From JADHUC01 sp964617665 (lineage in GTDB: Bacteria; Planctomycetota; Planctomycetia; Pirellulales; Pirellulaceae), in the NCBI GenBank assembly GCA_964617665.1, contig CAZUAH010000071.1:1-40038 (forward strand): a stretch of 40,038 bases of DNA. Reading direction: 5' to 3'. Shown here in pieces: positions 14,056 through 25,134 of this stretch (positions are counted from its first letter, which is position 1; each line of letters starts with the position of its first letter). The translations under genes were made by a program, and so were the position numbers. The notes under the pieces were generated by a model that saw only the letters and a program-made list of their open reading frames with translations, searched no databases and was not told where the DNA came from.

Positions 14056-15931
14056 GCCGGAACCCGCCAAGCGCGTGCAAGGCGACGGCAACCGAGGACG
14101 GAAGCGACGCAGGCCCCCGAACGGCAAACCACCAACGGAATCGTTGGACGACAATCGACCTAAGGTGCTGATCACGACGGAGGAACACAGCGTCAATGAC
14201 CAAGCTGTTGCTGCGTTGGCCAGAGATGAGGGTGTTTTTCAGCGAGGGGGGATTCTCGTTCACATCGTCAGAGGAACTGAACGGGCTGATGGCATTGACC
14301 GCGATGCTGGTTCCCCCACCATCTCTCGACTGCCCGAGGCCGTCCTAAGAGAACGGCTAACCCGAAATATACAATTCGTCAAAATGCAGAAGATCAACAA
14401 GGAGATCGTGGAGGTCGACGCACACCCTCCGGCATGGTGTGTGAAGGCAATCAGCCAGCGCGGTGCTTGGGACGGCATTCGCCCCCTGACTGCCGTTGTC
14501 CCGTCTCCCGTGTTGCGATCGGATGGGACTGTCTTGACCACGGTGGGCTACGACGGGAAGAGTGGCCTTTATTGCGCTGATGGCGCTGGTGTGAAGATAC
14601 CCGATCAACCTGATCGCGATGATGCTGTACGAGCTGCCAAGCTCCTGCTGGACTTAGTCTGCGACTTCCCGTTTGCCAAACCTGCGCACCGATCCGCATG
14701 GCTGTCATTCATTCTCACACCACTCGCACGTCATGCTTTCGACGGACCATCACCATTGTTTCTGAAGGATGCGAATGTGCGAGGTAGCGGTAAGACGTTG
14801 CTGTGCGAACTTGGTTCTATCATCTGCTACGGAACCGCCATTGCACGAATGAGTAATCCAGGCGACGACGACGAAGCAAGAAAAAGAATCACGGCGCTGG
14901 CAATCGCTGGAGATCCTTTGGTACTGATCGACAACATCGTGGGCAAACTCGGTTGTGCATCCCTGGATGCAGCTCTGACGGCAACCGTGTGGAAGGATCG
15001 CATCCTTGGGGTATCTCAAATGGTGGAACTGCCGTTGACCGTGACGTGGTGTGCCAGTGGCAACAACGTCATGCTGGCCGCCGATACGACACGGAGGACA
15101 TTGCACATTCGGCTGGAAAGCCCGCTGGAGAATCCAGAATTGAGGACAGGATTCAAGTACTCGAATGTGACCGAGTACGCGAGGGAGAATCGAGCGGCGT
15201 TGCTGTCGGCTGCGTTGACGATCTTACGAGCGTACTGCATCGCAGGGCGACCACGACAGGGGCTGCCAGCGTGGGGCAGTTTCGAGGGATGGAGTTCTCT
15301 TGTACGGGAAGCCGTGGTGTGGTGCGACCTGCCTGATCCTGCACAGACTCGGCAAGAGCTGGCTGACATAGCTGATTCCGAAGCTGGAGCGCTTCGGGAT
15401 TTACTGGAATCCTGGACCGAGATAGACCCGTGCGGCGAGGGGCGAACCACGGCCGAGATACTGGACCGACTGCATGGCGACTACAGTGCTTACCCGAATG
15501 TTCGTTCGGCAATCGTGGAGCTATGCCCGCCTACCAAAGGGCCATTGCCAACGGCGAGACAACTCGGGAACCGACTAGGGCATTGCAGGCGCAGAATCAT
15601 TGGCAACAAGGCACTGGACTATCGCCAGCGAAGCGGACGCCAACGGGCGTGGCAAGTGGTGACGACTGATGATGGTGACTCTAGTGACTCTGTTAGCACC
15701 CCGGCAAATGGCATCAGTGGTGACTCTAGTGACTCTAGTGACACAGTTTCCTCCCTACGCGGGAACGAAGAAACGGTATCAGAAAAGTACACAGGGGCTG
15801 GAGAGAGTCACCAGAGTCATCAGAGTCACCCCACGGAATGCAATCACACTGATCCTGACACATACGTCCACCGTGATGGGGCTGCGTACTGCCGTGGTTG
15901 CGACAGGTGGATGGGAAGGGTGACGGCATGA
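14042..15931 (+). CDS. P-loop replication protein (primase/helicase-like) of the element
   Basis: 629 residues from ATG 14042, with GGGAGG just upstream. A basic N-terminus (residues 10-30) precedes a central ATPase with a GSGKT P-loop (248-252), a Walker B-like PLVLIDN (272-278), and a likely sensor segment TVTWCASGNN further on. This resembles the ATPases in phage and plasmid DUF927- or D5-like replication proteins. The last 110 residues have a low-complexity Asp/Ser and Ser/His/Gln linker, then a Cys/His cluster (ECNHTD...YCRGCDRW) likely to bind zinc. The linker is encoded by 9-bp DNA repeats. It overlaps the next gene by ATGA. The exact family is uncertain. Confidence 0.7.
   Translation: MPMLEPEPAKRVQGDGNRGRKRRRPPNGKPPTESLDDNRPKVLITTEEHSVNDQAVAALARDEGVFQRGGILVHIVRGTERADGIDRDAGSPTISRLPEAVLRERLTRNIQFVKMQKINKEIVEVDAHPPAWCVKAISQRGAWDGIRPLTAVVPSPVLRSDGTVLTTVGYDGKSGLYCADGAGVKIPDQPDRDDAVRAAKLLLDLVCDFPFAKPAHRSAWLSFILTPLARHAFDGPSPLFLKDANVRGSGKTLLCELGSIICYGTAIARMSNPGDDDEARKRITALAIAGDPLVLIDNIVGKLGCASLDAALTATVWKDRILGVSQMVELPLTVTWCASGNNVMLAADTTRRTLHIRLESPLENPELRTGFKYSNVTEYARENRAALLSAALTILRAYCIAGRPRQGLPAWGSFEGWSSLVREAVVWCDLPDPAQTRQELADIADSEAGALRDLLESWTEIDPCGEGRTTAEILDRLHGDYSAYPNVRSAIVELCPPTKGPLPTARQLGNRLGHCRRRIIGNKALDYRQRSGRQRAWQVVTTDDGDSSDSVSTPANGISGDSSDSSDTVSSLRGNEETVSEKYTGAGESHQSHQSHPTECNHTDPDTYVHRDGAAYCRGCDRWMGRVTA
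15675..15829. repeat. Eight 9-bp iteron-like repeats, direct and inverted
   Basis: The unit is GTGACTCTA/G. Two tandem copies lie at 15675-15692 and three at 15720-15746 (the last degenerate). Three more lie in the opposite orientation at 15803-15829 (GAGAGTCAC, CAGAGTCAT, CAGAGTCAC). The two orientations encode different amino acids (Asp-Ser versus Ser-His-Gln), so the shared DNA word is not explained by protein selection. Short tandem repeats inside or beside a rep gene are typical of replication origins. Confidence 0.6.
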
Positions 15932-16206
15932 AAACCAAACGATACAGCCAAGCCGAGATCCGCGAGTTCATTCGCGACATGAGAGCGGTCAAGGAAGCCG
16001 AACGGGCCAACGTGAACATCTACACCGACGCTTTGCTGCTTGTGACCGTGGTTGTGGAACTGGGCGGCCAGTGGTGGTTGGTGCCTCGTTCCCGTGGTGG
16101 CTGGCAGCGACGGCGGCGGCTGCGGCTGTCGCCACAAGCCGAATTGGAACGCTTGACGCGGGCGCGGCACATCTCGGCCGATTGGCTGGGCATATGCGAC
16201 GTTTAA
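15928..16206 (+). CDS. Small hypothetical protein
   Basis: 92 residues, starting in the stop of the replication gene (ATGA). The N-terminal half is helical and charged (YSQAEIREFIRDMRAVKEAE), the middle is hydrophobic and strand-like (ALLLVTVVVELGGQWWLVP), and a very basic segment follows (RGGWQRRRRLRLS). It may be a DNA-binding protein; no family was recognised. It overlaps the start of the next gene by about 13 bases if that gene begins at 16194. Confidence 0.55.
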   Translation: MKTKRYSQAEIREFIRDMRAVKEAERANVNIYTDALLLVTVVVELGGQWWLVPRSRGGWQRRRRLRLSPQAELERLTRARHISADWLGICDV

Positions 16207-16664
16207 CCAGATGGGATCGAAAAATGCACCGTTTGGACCTTAAGAACCACGAAGTGTCGTACCTATTCGGCGCTGGAACCAAAACGACCACTGCGGACAG
16301 ATTGACGCCGCTGAAGGCAGTTCGGGCTACATGTCTCGATTGCAGCGCGGGTTCTGCCCTTGAAGCGAAGCTATGCGTTGTAACAACGTGTCCGCTCTGG
16401 GTGTACAGATTGGGCAAACGTCCCGCTAGTGTCGCACCCCAATGGTTGAATACCGAATATGTCAAGGCTGCTGGTCTGAAGCAATGCTGTGTCGAATTGG
16501 TGCGAGAGAGCGGCGACGGTTTCAAGCAATCCCGCTTCCATCAAGAATCCCAAGAGACAATCGCGGCGAGAATGAAGCCAGAATCCGGCCGAGAAGGGGC
16601 TGAGTGCCCACGTAGGGGCCGTTTCTACGCGACGGACGACGAAGACGATACTCTGACCGTCTGA
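16194..16664 (+). CDS. Cys-rich phage/element protein (TPLKAxRxxCLDC family)
   Basis: 156 residues from ATG 16194, or 146 from ATG 16224. The central motif LTPLKAVRATCLDCSAGSAL, followed by LCVVTTCPLWVYRLGKRP, matches a small conserved family in phages and integrated elements, with four cysteines arranged as a zinc site. Its biochemical role is not known to me. The C-terminus is unrelated and ends in an acidic stretch (DDEDDTLTV). It lies between the replication gene and the XRE regulator. Confidence 0.65.
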   Translation: MRRLTRWDRKMHRLDLKNHEVSYLFGAGTKTTTADRLTPLKAVRATCLDCSAGSALEAKLCVVTTCPLWVYRLGKRPASVAPQWLNTEYVKAAGLKQCCVELVRESGDGFKQSRFHQESQETIAARMKPESGREGAECPRRGRFYATDDEDDTLTV

Positions 16665-16796
16665 GGCGTTCCGTCCGTTTTCCGTGTACGTTTACCGTGA
16701 ACGAGGAATGGGAGCGTGCTATTGGGGTATATCCGTCCACGCCCCCTCGCCCGCAATCGAAATGCAACTCTCTCGCGCGCGAGGTGCAGACGGGTG

Positions 16797-16834
16797 GGCT
16801 AGCTGGGGCTAGCCTGTTTTAAGGATTGCTAGCC
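16797..16834. promoter_or_regulatory. GCTAGC operator-like repeats before the XRE regulator
   Basis: GGCTAGC at 16797-16803 and GCTAGCC at 16808-16814 form an inverted pair with a 4-nt spacer, followed by TGTTTT. A further GCTAGCC at 16828-16834 is a direct repeat exactly 20 bp (about two helical turns) after the second. The cluster lies 40 bp before the XRE gene, where autoregulatory operators are usual. The hairpin could also end transcription from upstream. Confidence 0.5.
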
Positions 16835-16873
16835 GAGCAACTACAACATAGGATTCAGTTGAAGGACATCGAC

Positions 16874-17122
16874 ATGAAGAAACTGAGCACCCAACTAAGA
16901 GAGGCGATTGCTAATTGCGGCATGAGCAATTATCGAGTTGCGCGTCGATCGCGAATCCATCAAAGTCAGGTAAGCCGTTTCTTGTCTGGCGAGTCGAAGC
17001 TGACGTTGGACACCGTCGACAAAATCGGGGAAGTTCTCGGCCTCGAAATCACGGTTTCAGAGTCACCCAGACAGCATGGCGAAATCTCGGAATCACGAAC
17101 CCGTTCTCACACGGAGCAATAG
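16874..17122 (+). CDS. XRE-family (Cro/CI-like) helix-turn-helix regulator
   Basis: 82 residues. The HTH domain (about 8-60) shows NYRVARRSRIHQSQVSRFLS and LTLDTVDKIGEVLGL, the standard five-helix Cro/CI fold. ATG 16874 is preceded by GAAGGA; the upstream TTG at 16826 is unlikely. It lies 3 nt before the integrase gene and 40 nt after GCTAGC repeats, which fits a repressor that controls itself and the integrase. Confidence 0.8.
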   Translation: MKKLSTQLREAIANCGMSNYRVARRSRIHQSQVSRFLSGESKLTLDTVDKIGEVLGLEITVSESPRQHGEISESRTRSHTEQ

Positions 17123-17125
17123 ACG

Positions 17126-18513
<1,388 letters not shown>

Positions 18514-18527
18514 GGACGGTACGAAAG

Positions 18528-18533
18528 ATCATA
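18528..18533 (-). promoter_or_regulatory. -10 box of the tRNA-Arg promoter
   Basis: TATGAT on the minus strand, 14 nt upstream of the tRNA 5' end, is a good -10 element. No clear TTGACA is found at the expected distance; the region there is T-rich. Confidence 0.4.
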
Positions 18534-18819
18534 ACGTCGGAAAGCATGTAGAAAAAGGCCGCCGAGCCGGAGAAGGTGACTATGGGATTCGCGATTTGTC
18601 GGAATGCCAACCGGCCCCGGCTTGAATCTGATCCTTGTCAGCGCTAATCTGACAGCACCAGAAAACCGCACTCTGACAGACACCATATCTGTGGCGATCA
18701 AGGTGACGGGTACGTGCGAAAACGGAACCGTTCGATGACAACTCAACTGGAGTAATAGTCGCGGACATTGGTCGTGGCGTCACCGGTATTCGCCAACATT
18801 GGGGCGAGTGGAGAAGGTC
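18534..18819. other. Intergenic region after the island
   Basis: No coding frame is convincing. TCTGACAG occurs twice about 25 bp apart (near 18650 and 18674), a possible small direct repeat or protein site. Otherwise I see nothing. Confidence 0.3.
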
Positions 18820-19245
18820 ATGGGACAACATCGAGCGCTCGTAATCGTTCTACGCTGCATCGGTTGTCTTGATATGCTGGCGCTGGTCGCGGTCGCCCTG
18901 CCTCGCCAATGGATGAGTCTTGCGGCCGGTGCGCTGGGGATCGATGCACTTCCCTCGGATCCCATCGTGGGCTATCTGGCGCGGTCCGCCTCGGTCATGT
19001 ACGCTCTGCATGGCATCACGATCGTGTACGTCTCATTCGACGTGGTCCGTTATCGGAAACTGATTCGCTTCTTGGCGATCATCTCGCTATTTCATGGTGT
19101 TATCATGCTGGGAATCGATATCGCAGAGGGCATGCCTGGCTGGTGGCAGTGTCTCGAAGGTCCCTGCTTCTCTGCAACCGGCGCCGTGGTGCTTTGGTTT
19201 CAACGTCGCAGCTATCGAAGAGACGGGGGATTCGAGGAGGAATGA
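18820..19245 (+). CDS. Small four-helix membrane protein
   Basis: 141 residues from ATG 18820, with GGAGAAGG just upstream. Four hydrophobic segments (about 8-31, 50-75, 82-102 and 113-130) suggest a small integral membrane protein. No motif was recognised; proteins of this type are frequent in planctomycetes next to sulfatases. Its TGA lies 5 nt before the sulfatase start chosen here, so the two genes are probably co-transcribed. Confidence 0.6.
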   Translation: MGQHRALVIVLRCIGCLDMLALVAVALPRQWMSLAAGALGIDALPSDPIVGYLARSASVMYALHGITIVYVSFDVVRYRKLIRFLAIISLFHGVIMLGIDIAEGMPGWWQCLEGPCFSATGAVVLWFQRRSYRRDGGFEEE

Positions 19246-19250
19246 AGCCT

Positions 19251-20678
<1,428 letters not shown>

Positions 20679-20707
20679 AACAACCCTATCAGAAGGAGTG
20701 CCGCATC

Positions 20708-22117
20708 ATGACCCAATACAGGAACATCTCCAGGACTCCCGTCGCGGCTCTGCTCGTGACGATGGCCATCGTCGTCCCAACGTTCTCCGCAGAACCGATC
20801 GCCATTGGCGACAAACTGGAGTTGTTTGTTGACGACTATTTGATCGCCGAAATTCAGGGCGATGTCCGCCAGCAATTGCTCAGACCGGAGCCGAAAGAGG
20901 TTGTCTTCGTTGCCGACCAACCCTGGGAAGGCAACACCAGCGGCTATTACACCTATTTTCGGGATGGCGACCTCTACCGCATGATTTATCGCGGCTGGCA
21001 GCACGACGCAAAGATGAAGGCCGCTCACAAGGAAGTCACGTGCTACGCCGAAAGCAAAGACGGCATCCACTGGACGAGACCGAACGTCGGTTTGTTCGAA
21101 TGGGAGGGTTCGAAGGAGAACAACATTGTCTGGCTAACGCCGGGTACGCACAATTTCACTGCTTTTCACGACGACAATCCGGCGACGCCTGCCGAGGCCA
21201 CCTACAAGGCATTTGGCGGCGGCGGTGGCGGCTTGCTGGCGTTCCAATCACCGGATTGTTTGCACTGGAAGTTGATTTCGCGCAAGCCCGTCATCACCAA
21301 CGGCGCGTTCGACTCGCAAAACCTCGCGTTCTGGGACACCGATCGCGGCGAGTACCGCGCGTACTGGCGGTACTTCACCAAAGGCGTTACTACGCAGAAT
21401 AGATGGCAACCGGCCGGCTTCCGCGCGATACGTACTGCGACATCAAAGGACTTCATCACCTGGGAAAACGAAGCCGATTTGACCTACTCCGAAGGTACCC
21501 CGACCGAGCATCTCTACACCAACGCCGTGCAGAAGTACTTCCGTGCGCCGCATCTGTTCATTGGCTTTCCCACTCGCTATCTGCCGAAGCAGGGTCAGCG
21601 CGTCGAGCCCCTGCTGATGTCCAGCCGCGACGGCGTCCATTTCCATCGCTGGCCCGATGCCGTCATTCTTGAGGAAGCTCCCGCCGACCGGAAGGGCAAC
21701 CGCTCGAACTACATGACCTGGGGCATGTTTCAACTGCCCGGCAAACCGAACGAGATCTCCGTCTACGCCACGGAAAACTATTACGAACCCACACCGGGCC
21801 GCGTTCGGCGGTTTGCTTATCGCGTGGATGGTTTCGTAGCTTTGCGCGGCGGGCCAAATGGCGGCGTGGTGACGACCAAATCGTTGCGTTACAACGGCGG
21901 GCGACTACTCCTGAACTACGTGGTGCGCGAAGGCGGTTCTATGACGCTCGAAGTTCTCAATGAATCGGGGCAAGTCATCGGGAAATCGAAACCGCTGATC
22001 GGTGATTCCGTCGACGCGCCGGTAGTCTGGGAACAGGACCCAAGACTCGGACAAGGTGTTGCACAACTGCGTTTCACGCTCAAGAACGCAGATGCGTTCT
22101 CACTCCGATTCGATTGA
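20708..22117 (+). CDS. Secreted beta-propeller-like protein (GH32/GH43-type hypothetical)
   Basis: 469 residues from ATG 20708, with AAGGAG upstream; ATG 20675, overlapping the sulfatase stop as ATGA, is an alternative but has no ribosome binding site. A signal peptide ends at about residue 28 (PTFSA). The mature part has repeated blade-like segments (GYYTYFRDGDLYRMIYRG; CYAESKDGIHWTRPNVGLFE; FQSPDCLHWKLISRKPVI; SSRDGVHFHRWPDAVI), as in five-bladed glycoside hydrolase propellers. The catalytic residues could not be assigned. Linked to a sulfatase, it may act in sulfated glycan breakdown. Confidence 0.7.
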   Translation: MTQYRNISRTPVAALLVTMAIVVPTFSAEPIAIGDKLELFVDDYLIAEIQGDVRQQLLRPEPKEVVFVADQPWEGNTSGYYTYFRDGDLYRMIYRGWQHDAKMKAAHKEVTCYAESKDGIHWTRPNVGLFEWEGSKENNIVWLTPGTHNFTAFHDDNPATPAEATYKAFGGGGGGLLAFQSPDCLHWKLISRKPVITNGAFDSQNLAFWDTDRGEYRAYWRYFTKGVTTQNRWQPAGFRAIRTATSKDFITWENEADLTYSEGTPTEHLYTNAVQKYFRAPHLFIGFPTRYLPKQGQRVEPLLMSSRDGVHFHRWPDAVILEEAPADRKGNRSNYMTWGMFQLPGKPNEISVYATENYYEPTPGRVRRFAYRVDGFVALRGGPNGGVVTTKSLRYNGGRLLLNYVVREGGSMTLEVLNESGQVIGKSKPLIGDSVDAPVVWEQDPRLGQGVAQLRFTLKNADAFSLRFD

Positions 22118-22196
22118 CGGCCAGTGCCGCTCGAGCATTGTCGACGTTCGATAATCGGCCCCGTATCTGGGTTGTCCCGATCAACCAGCGTGTGGC

Positions 22197-24158
22197 CTAC
22201 GGCTCGGGGACTTGCTTGCGAGTCATCAGGGAGACGACAACAAGTGTGAGGAAGCCGAGCGGGATCGTGACGATGCCGGGCTGGGTGAAAGGCACGACGG
22301 CGTCCTCGGCCCGCAGTCCGTAGACCTTGGTGAAGGTGTCGGCGCTGAGCAGGATCCACGCCAGCGAACTCGTCATGCCGACGACGATCGCGGCGATCAC
22401 TCCCGCCCGCGTGGTGCCTTTCCAGAAGAGCAGCATCACCAGCGACGGCAGGTTTGCCGACGCAGCCACGCTGAACGCCCAGCCGACCAGGTAGCTGACG
22501 TTCAGGTTGGCGAACAGAATCCCCAGCACGATGGCCAGTGCTCCCACGGCGACCGACGCGATTTTCGCCAACCGCACTTTGTTGTGGTCGTTCATCTCGA
22601 TTTGCAGGAAGCCGGACATCAGGTCGTGGATCACCGCACCGGCGGAGGCCAGGATCAAGCCGCTGACCGTGCCCAACACGGTCGTAAAGGCGATGGCCGA
22701 GATGACGGCAAAGAGCCATTTGTCGAAGCTCAGGGCCAACAGCGGCGCCGCCATGTTGCTGTTGGTGACGTCCATGGATCCGCTGGTCATCGCGCCCAGG
22801 CCCATGTACAGCGTCAGGATGTAGAAGAAGCCGATGCTGCCGATGCCCACGATCGTGCTCTTGCGAGCGCTGGCTTCGTCCTTGACCGTGTAGTAGCGGA
22901 TCAGAATGTGAGGCAACGACGCCGTTCCGCAGAACAACGCCAGCATCAGGGAGAGAAAATTCAACTTATCCAGGAACAGTTCGCTGCGAATCCCGCTGAA
23001 TCGGGGATGCTCGCCCGGGCGGAGAACGTGACTGCCGCGGGTCGGCTTCTGATAGTAAACCGTCGTTTCGGATCCGTCGGTCTCTTCATCGGCCTCTTTG
23101 AGTTTTCGGCTGCCCCACAAGACCACCTCGCTCTCTTGCAGCGTACTGAAAAACGACAGCGGGCCGAGCGGACCGGTCTGCGTCTTACCGCCGGGCAGCC
23201 TGCTGATGTGGCCGACCGGGTGCAGTTCCGGCTCACCCTTTTTTGTTCCCTTGGGCCGGCCGTTGACGAGCCGCATGCCTCTAGCCGTCTTGGTGAGAGT
23301 TTGGGCTTCCAGCAGCGTGACCTGATCCGATCCGTCCGTTTCTTGAACGCTCCAGATCGTGGCCACGTCGGCTCCCTCATCGCGAATGCGCACCAATCGA
23401 ACGTCGTTTTCTCCCCCTTCGAGTTCCTCGACAGTCGGGTTATTCAGTTCCGGCAACCGTTTCAGTTCAGCCACGAGGTCGTTTTTGCTGACCGGACCAA
23501 GACTCCCAAGTTCATACCCGTCGCCGCCGCCGTCTTGCGTTTGGAAGCCGCGGAAGAGGATCATCACGGTTAGAATTGCGCTGAAGATCACCAGCAGTGA
23601 GCCCTTGAGGAATTGGACCCACGTGGTCGAGACCATGCCGGCCAAAACCACGATGAGGATCACGGTGGTACCGACCAGCAGAACACCTGCCCAGTGCGGA
23701 AATCCCAGCAACGGCTGGATCAGAACTCCGGCGCCAACCATCTGCGGAATGAGATAGAACACGCTCACCGCCAGCGTGCTGATACCCGCGGCCAGCTTGA
23801 TGCCGCGCGAGTTGAAGCGGGCGTCCAGGGCATCGGCAAAAGTGAACTTGCCCAGCCGCTTCATCGGTTCGGCGACGACAAACAGCGCGACGATCCAGCC
23901 CGCCAGATATCCGATCGAGTAGAGAAACCCGTCGTACCCGTAGAAGGCGATCATCCCGCAGATCCCCAAGAACGACGCCGCGGAAAGATAGTCGCCGGCA
24001 AACGCGATTCCGTTGACGAACCAAGGAATCTGCCCGTGTGCCGCAAAATATCCTTTGGACGACTTCGCCCGGCTTCCCAGGTAGAAACTCAGCCCAAGCG
24101 TGATTCCGACAAACAGGAAAAAAAACGCGACCGCTTGGTAGGACGCCTCGTAGATCAT
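22197..24158 (-). CDS. Sodium:solute symporter, ActP-like, with a large soluble insert
   Basis: 653 residues, against about 550 for typical acetate permease ActP. SSSF transmembrane helices fill about residues 8-203 and 398-653. Between them, about residues 206-395 form a hydrophilic insert without membrane segments, lying between two helices. The transporter core resembles cation/acetate symporters, and the neighbour upstream is DUF485, the usual partner of ActP. Start ATG 24158 has GGGAGG 7 nt upstream. It probably imports acetate or another short monocarboxylate with sodium; the substrate is inferred from family and partner only. Confidence 0.88.
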   Translation of the reverse strand: MIYEASYQAVAFFFLFVGITLGLSFYLGSRAKSSKGYFAAHGQIPWFVNGIAFAGDYLSAASFLGICGMIAFYGYDGFLYSIGYLAGWIVALFVVAEPMKRLGKFTFADALDARFNSRGIKLAAGISTLAVSVFYLIPQMVGAGVLIQPLLGFPHWAGVLLVGTTVILIVVLAGMVSTTWVQFLKGSLLVIFSAILTVMILFRGFQTQDGGGDGYELGSLGPVSKNDLVAELKRLPELNNPTVEELEGGENDVRLVRIRDEGADVATIWSVQETDGSDQVTLLEAQTLTKTARGMRLVNGRPKGTKKGEPELHPVGHISRLPGGKTQTGPLGPLSFFSTLQESEVVLWGSRKLKEADEETDGSETTVYYQKPTRGSHVLRPGEHPRFSGIRSELFLDKLNFLSLMLALFCGTASLPHILIRYYTVKDEASARKSTIVGIGSIGFFYILTLYMGLGAMTSGSMDVTNSNMAAPLLALSFDKWLFAVISAIAFTTVLGTVSGLILASAGAVIHDLMSGFLQIEMNDHNKVRLAKIASVAVGALAIVLGILFANLNVSYLVGWAFSVAASANLPSLVMLLFWKGTTRAGVIAAIVVGMTSSLAWILLSADTFTKVYGLRAEDAVVPFTQPGIVTIPLGFLTLVVVSLMTRKQVPEP

Positions 24159-24182
24159 CTATTCGCCTCCCTTGTTGCGCGG

Positions 24183-24413
24183 CTACTCCTGAGCCGACCT
24201 GCACAGATAGCCGTAGAGAAGCGATAACACCAGCGCCGCCAGAATCAGACCGATGCCGTAAAGAATCGCCAGATTGATTCCCGAGAGCGGGCCCGACAAC
24301 GGGGTTCTTTCCATCATCTCGGGGGCGAACGCGTTGGCCAGCACAAATCCGCAGTAGAGGATCAGATAAAACCCGAAGAGAACCAGTCCGGTCCGTGCAT
24401 TGCGAGTTTCCAT
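24183..24413 (-). CDS. DUF485 membrane protein (YjcH-like partner of ActP)
   Basis: 76 residues. Two membrane helices (about 9-29 and 46-70) separated by a short polar loop, with the DUF485 pattern TRNARTGLVLFGFYLILY near the start. I chose ATG 24413 because GGGAGG lies 5 nt upstream; longer frames to 24470 lack support. It precedes the symporter by 24 nt in one operon. In enterobacteria the equivalent gene yjcH sits next to actP; its molecular role is not well defined. Confidence 0.85.
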   Translation of the reverse strand: METRNARTGLVLFGFYLILYCGFVLANAFAPEMMERTPLSGPLSGINLAILYGIGLILAALVLSLLYGYLCRSAQE

Positions 24414-24864
24414 CAATGCCTCCCAACAAGCGTCAAGGTATTGCGGTACAACGATCAGACTACGCAGCATACCCGTTCAACAGGACGGATGAAAGCACGA
24501 CCAACTCGCGGGGCGGATCAAAGCCGCTGGCCCCACGGATGGGTAAGGGGCGGGCCGCGAATGAACGTTGAAGGGGCCTGAAGCGAATGCTCCATCCCTC
24601 GCAGCGGGCGGAGAGTATCATCAGTCCATACGTTTGAGAATCTCGATAACAGACGGTTTGCGGAGGTGCTTGCCGCTGGTCCGGAAGGAAATCGCGTCGT
24701 GAATTTACAGTTGCCTGGACGGTATTATGGTCTTCGTGACAGCGACGAATAACTCAAGAACCGACGACTGGAGAGGGGTACTGTCTCGTCGGAGAATTGA
24801 ACAGCAACGGCGCTGGTCTCACCGTCGGTGACGGGGAGACATACAGGGATCAGGAAACAGAGAG
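24414..24864. other. Intergenic region upstream of the symporter operon
   Basis: No gene recognised. The minus strand should hold the promoter of the DUF485-symporter operon, but I found no confident -35/-10 pair. An in-frame stop at 24829 cuts off the upstream part of the following gene remnant. Confidence 0.3.
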
Positions 24865-25134
24865 ATGGTGGACGGACTGCCGGTTCCCACGCATCGCGAC
24901 GGCACGCCGAAATCGTTCACGATTCTCGCAACCTGTCCAGCGCGTTGGGCGCCCGGCGACAGCTTGCGGTACGATCGTTTCCCCGAGGATCGCGTTGGGG
25001 CCGCCGTGCTGGGCGTTCACACCTAAGGCGGCACGGTGGTTACCACAGGCACGACGGATTGGTCCCACGGACTGAACGGCAACGATCCCTCCGCCGTCCG
25101 CATTACCCGCAATATCCTTGATCGGCTATCCTAG
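24865..25134 (+). pseudogene. C-terminal remnant of an N,N-dimethylformamidase-like protein
   Basis: The frame reads MVDGLPVPTHRDGTPKSF, TILATCPARWAPGD and then GAAVLGVHT, an in-frame TAA (25024-25026), GGTVVTTGTTDWSHGL and finally VRITRNILDRLS with a normal stop at 25132. These motifs match the C-terminal domain of N,N-dimethylformamidase large-subunit-like proteins common in planctomycetes. The rest of the gene is missing (in-frame stop at 24829), so this is a decayed fragment. Its end overlaps a minus-strand gene fragment by a few bases. Confidence 0.7.

Noticed and set aside
15675..15829. CRISPR array
   Set aside because: The repeats are 9 bp, tandem without spacers, and present in both orientations within a coding region; no cas genes are nearby.
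18909..19250. N-terminal extension of the sulfatase frame
   Set aside because: It overlaps the upstream membrane protein gene in another frame; the signal peptide begins at the 19251 start next to GAGGAGG.
22212..23573. 453-codon plus-strand frame opposite the symporter
   Set aside because: Composition is typical of an antisense shadow (many Arg, His, Gln, Asp), whereas the minus strand encodes clear transmembrane helices.
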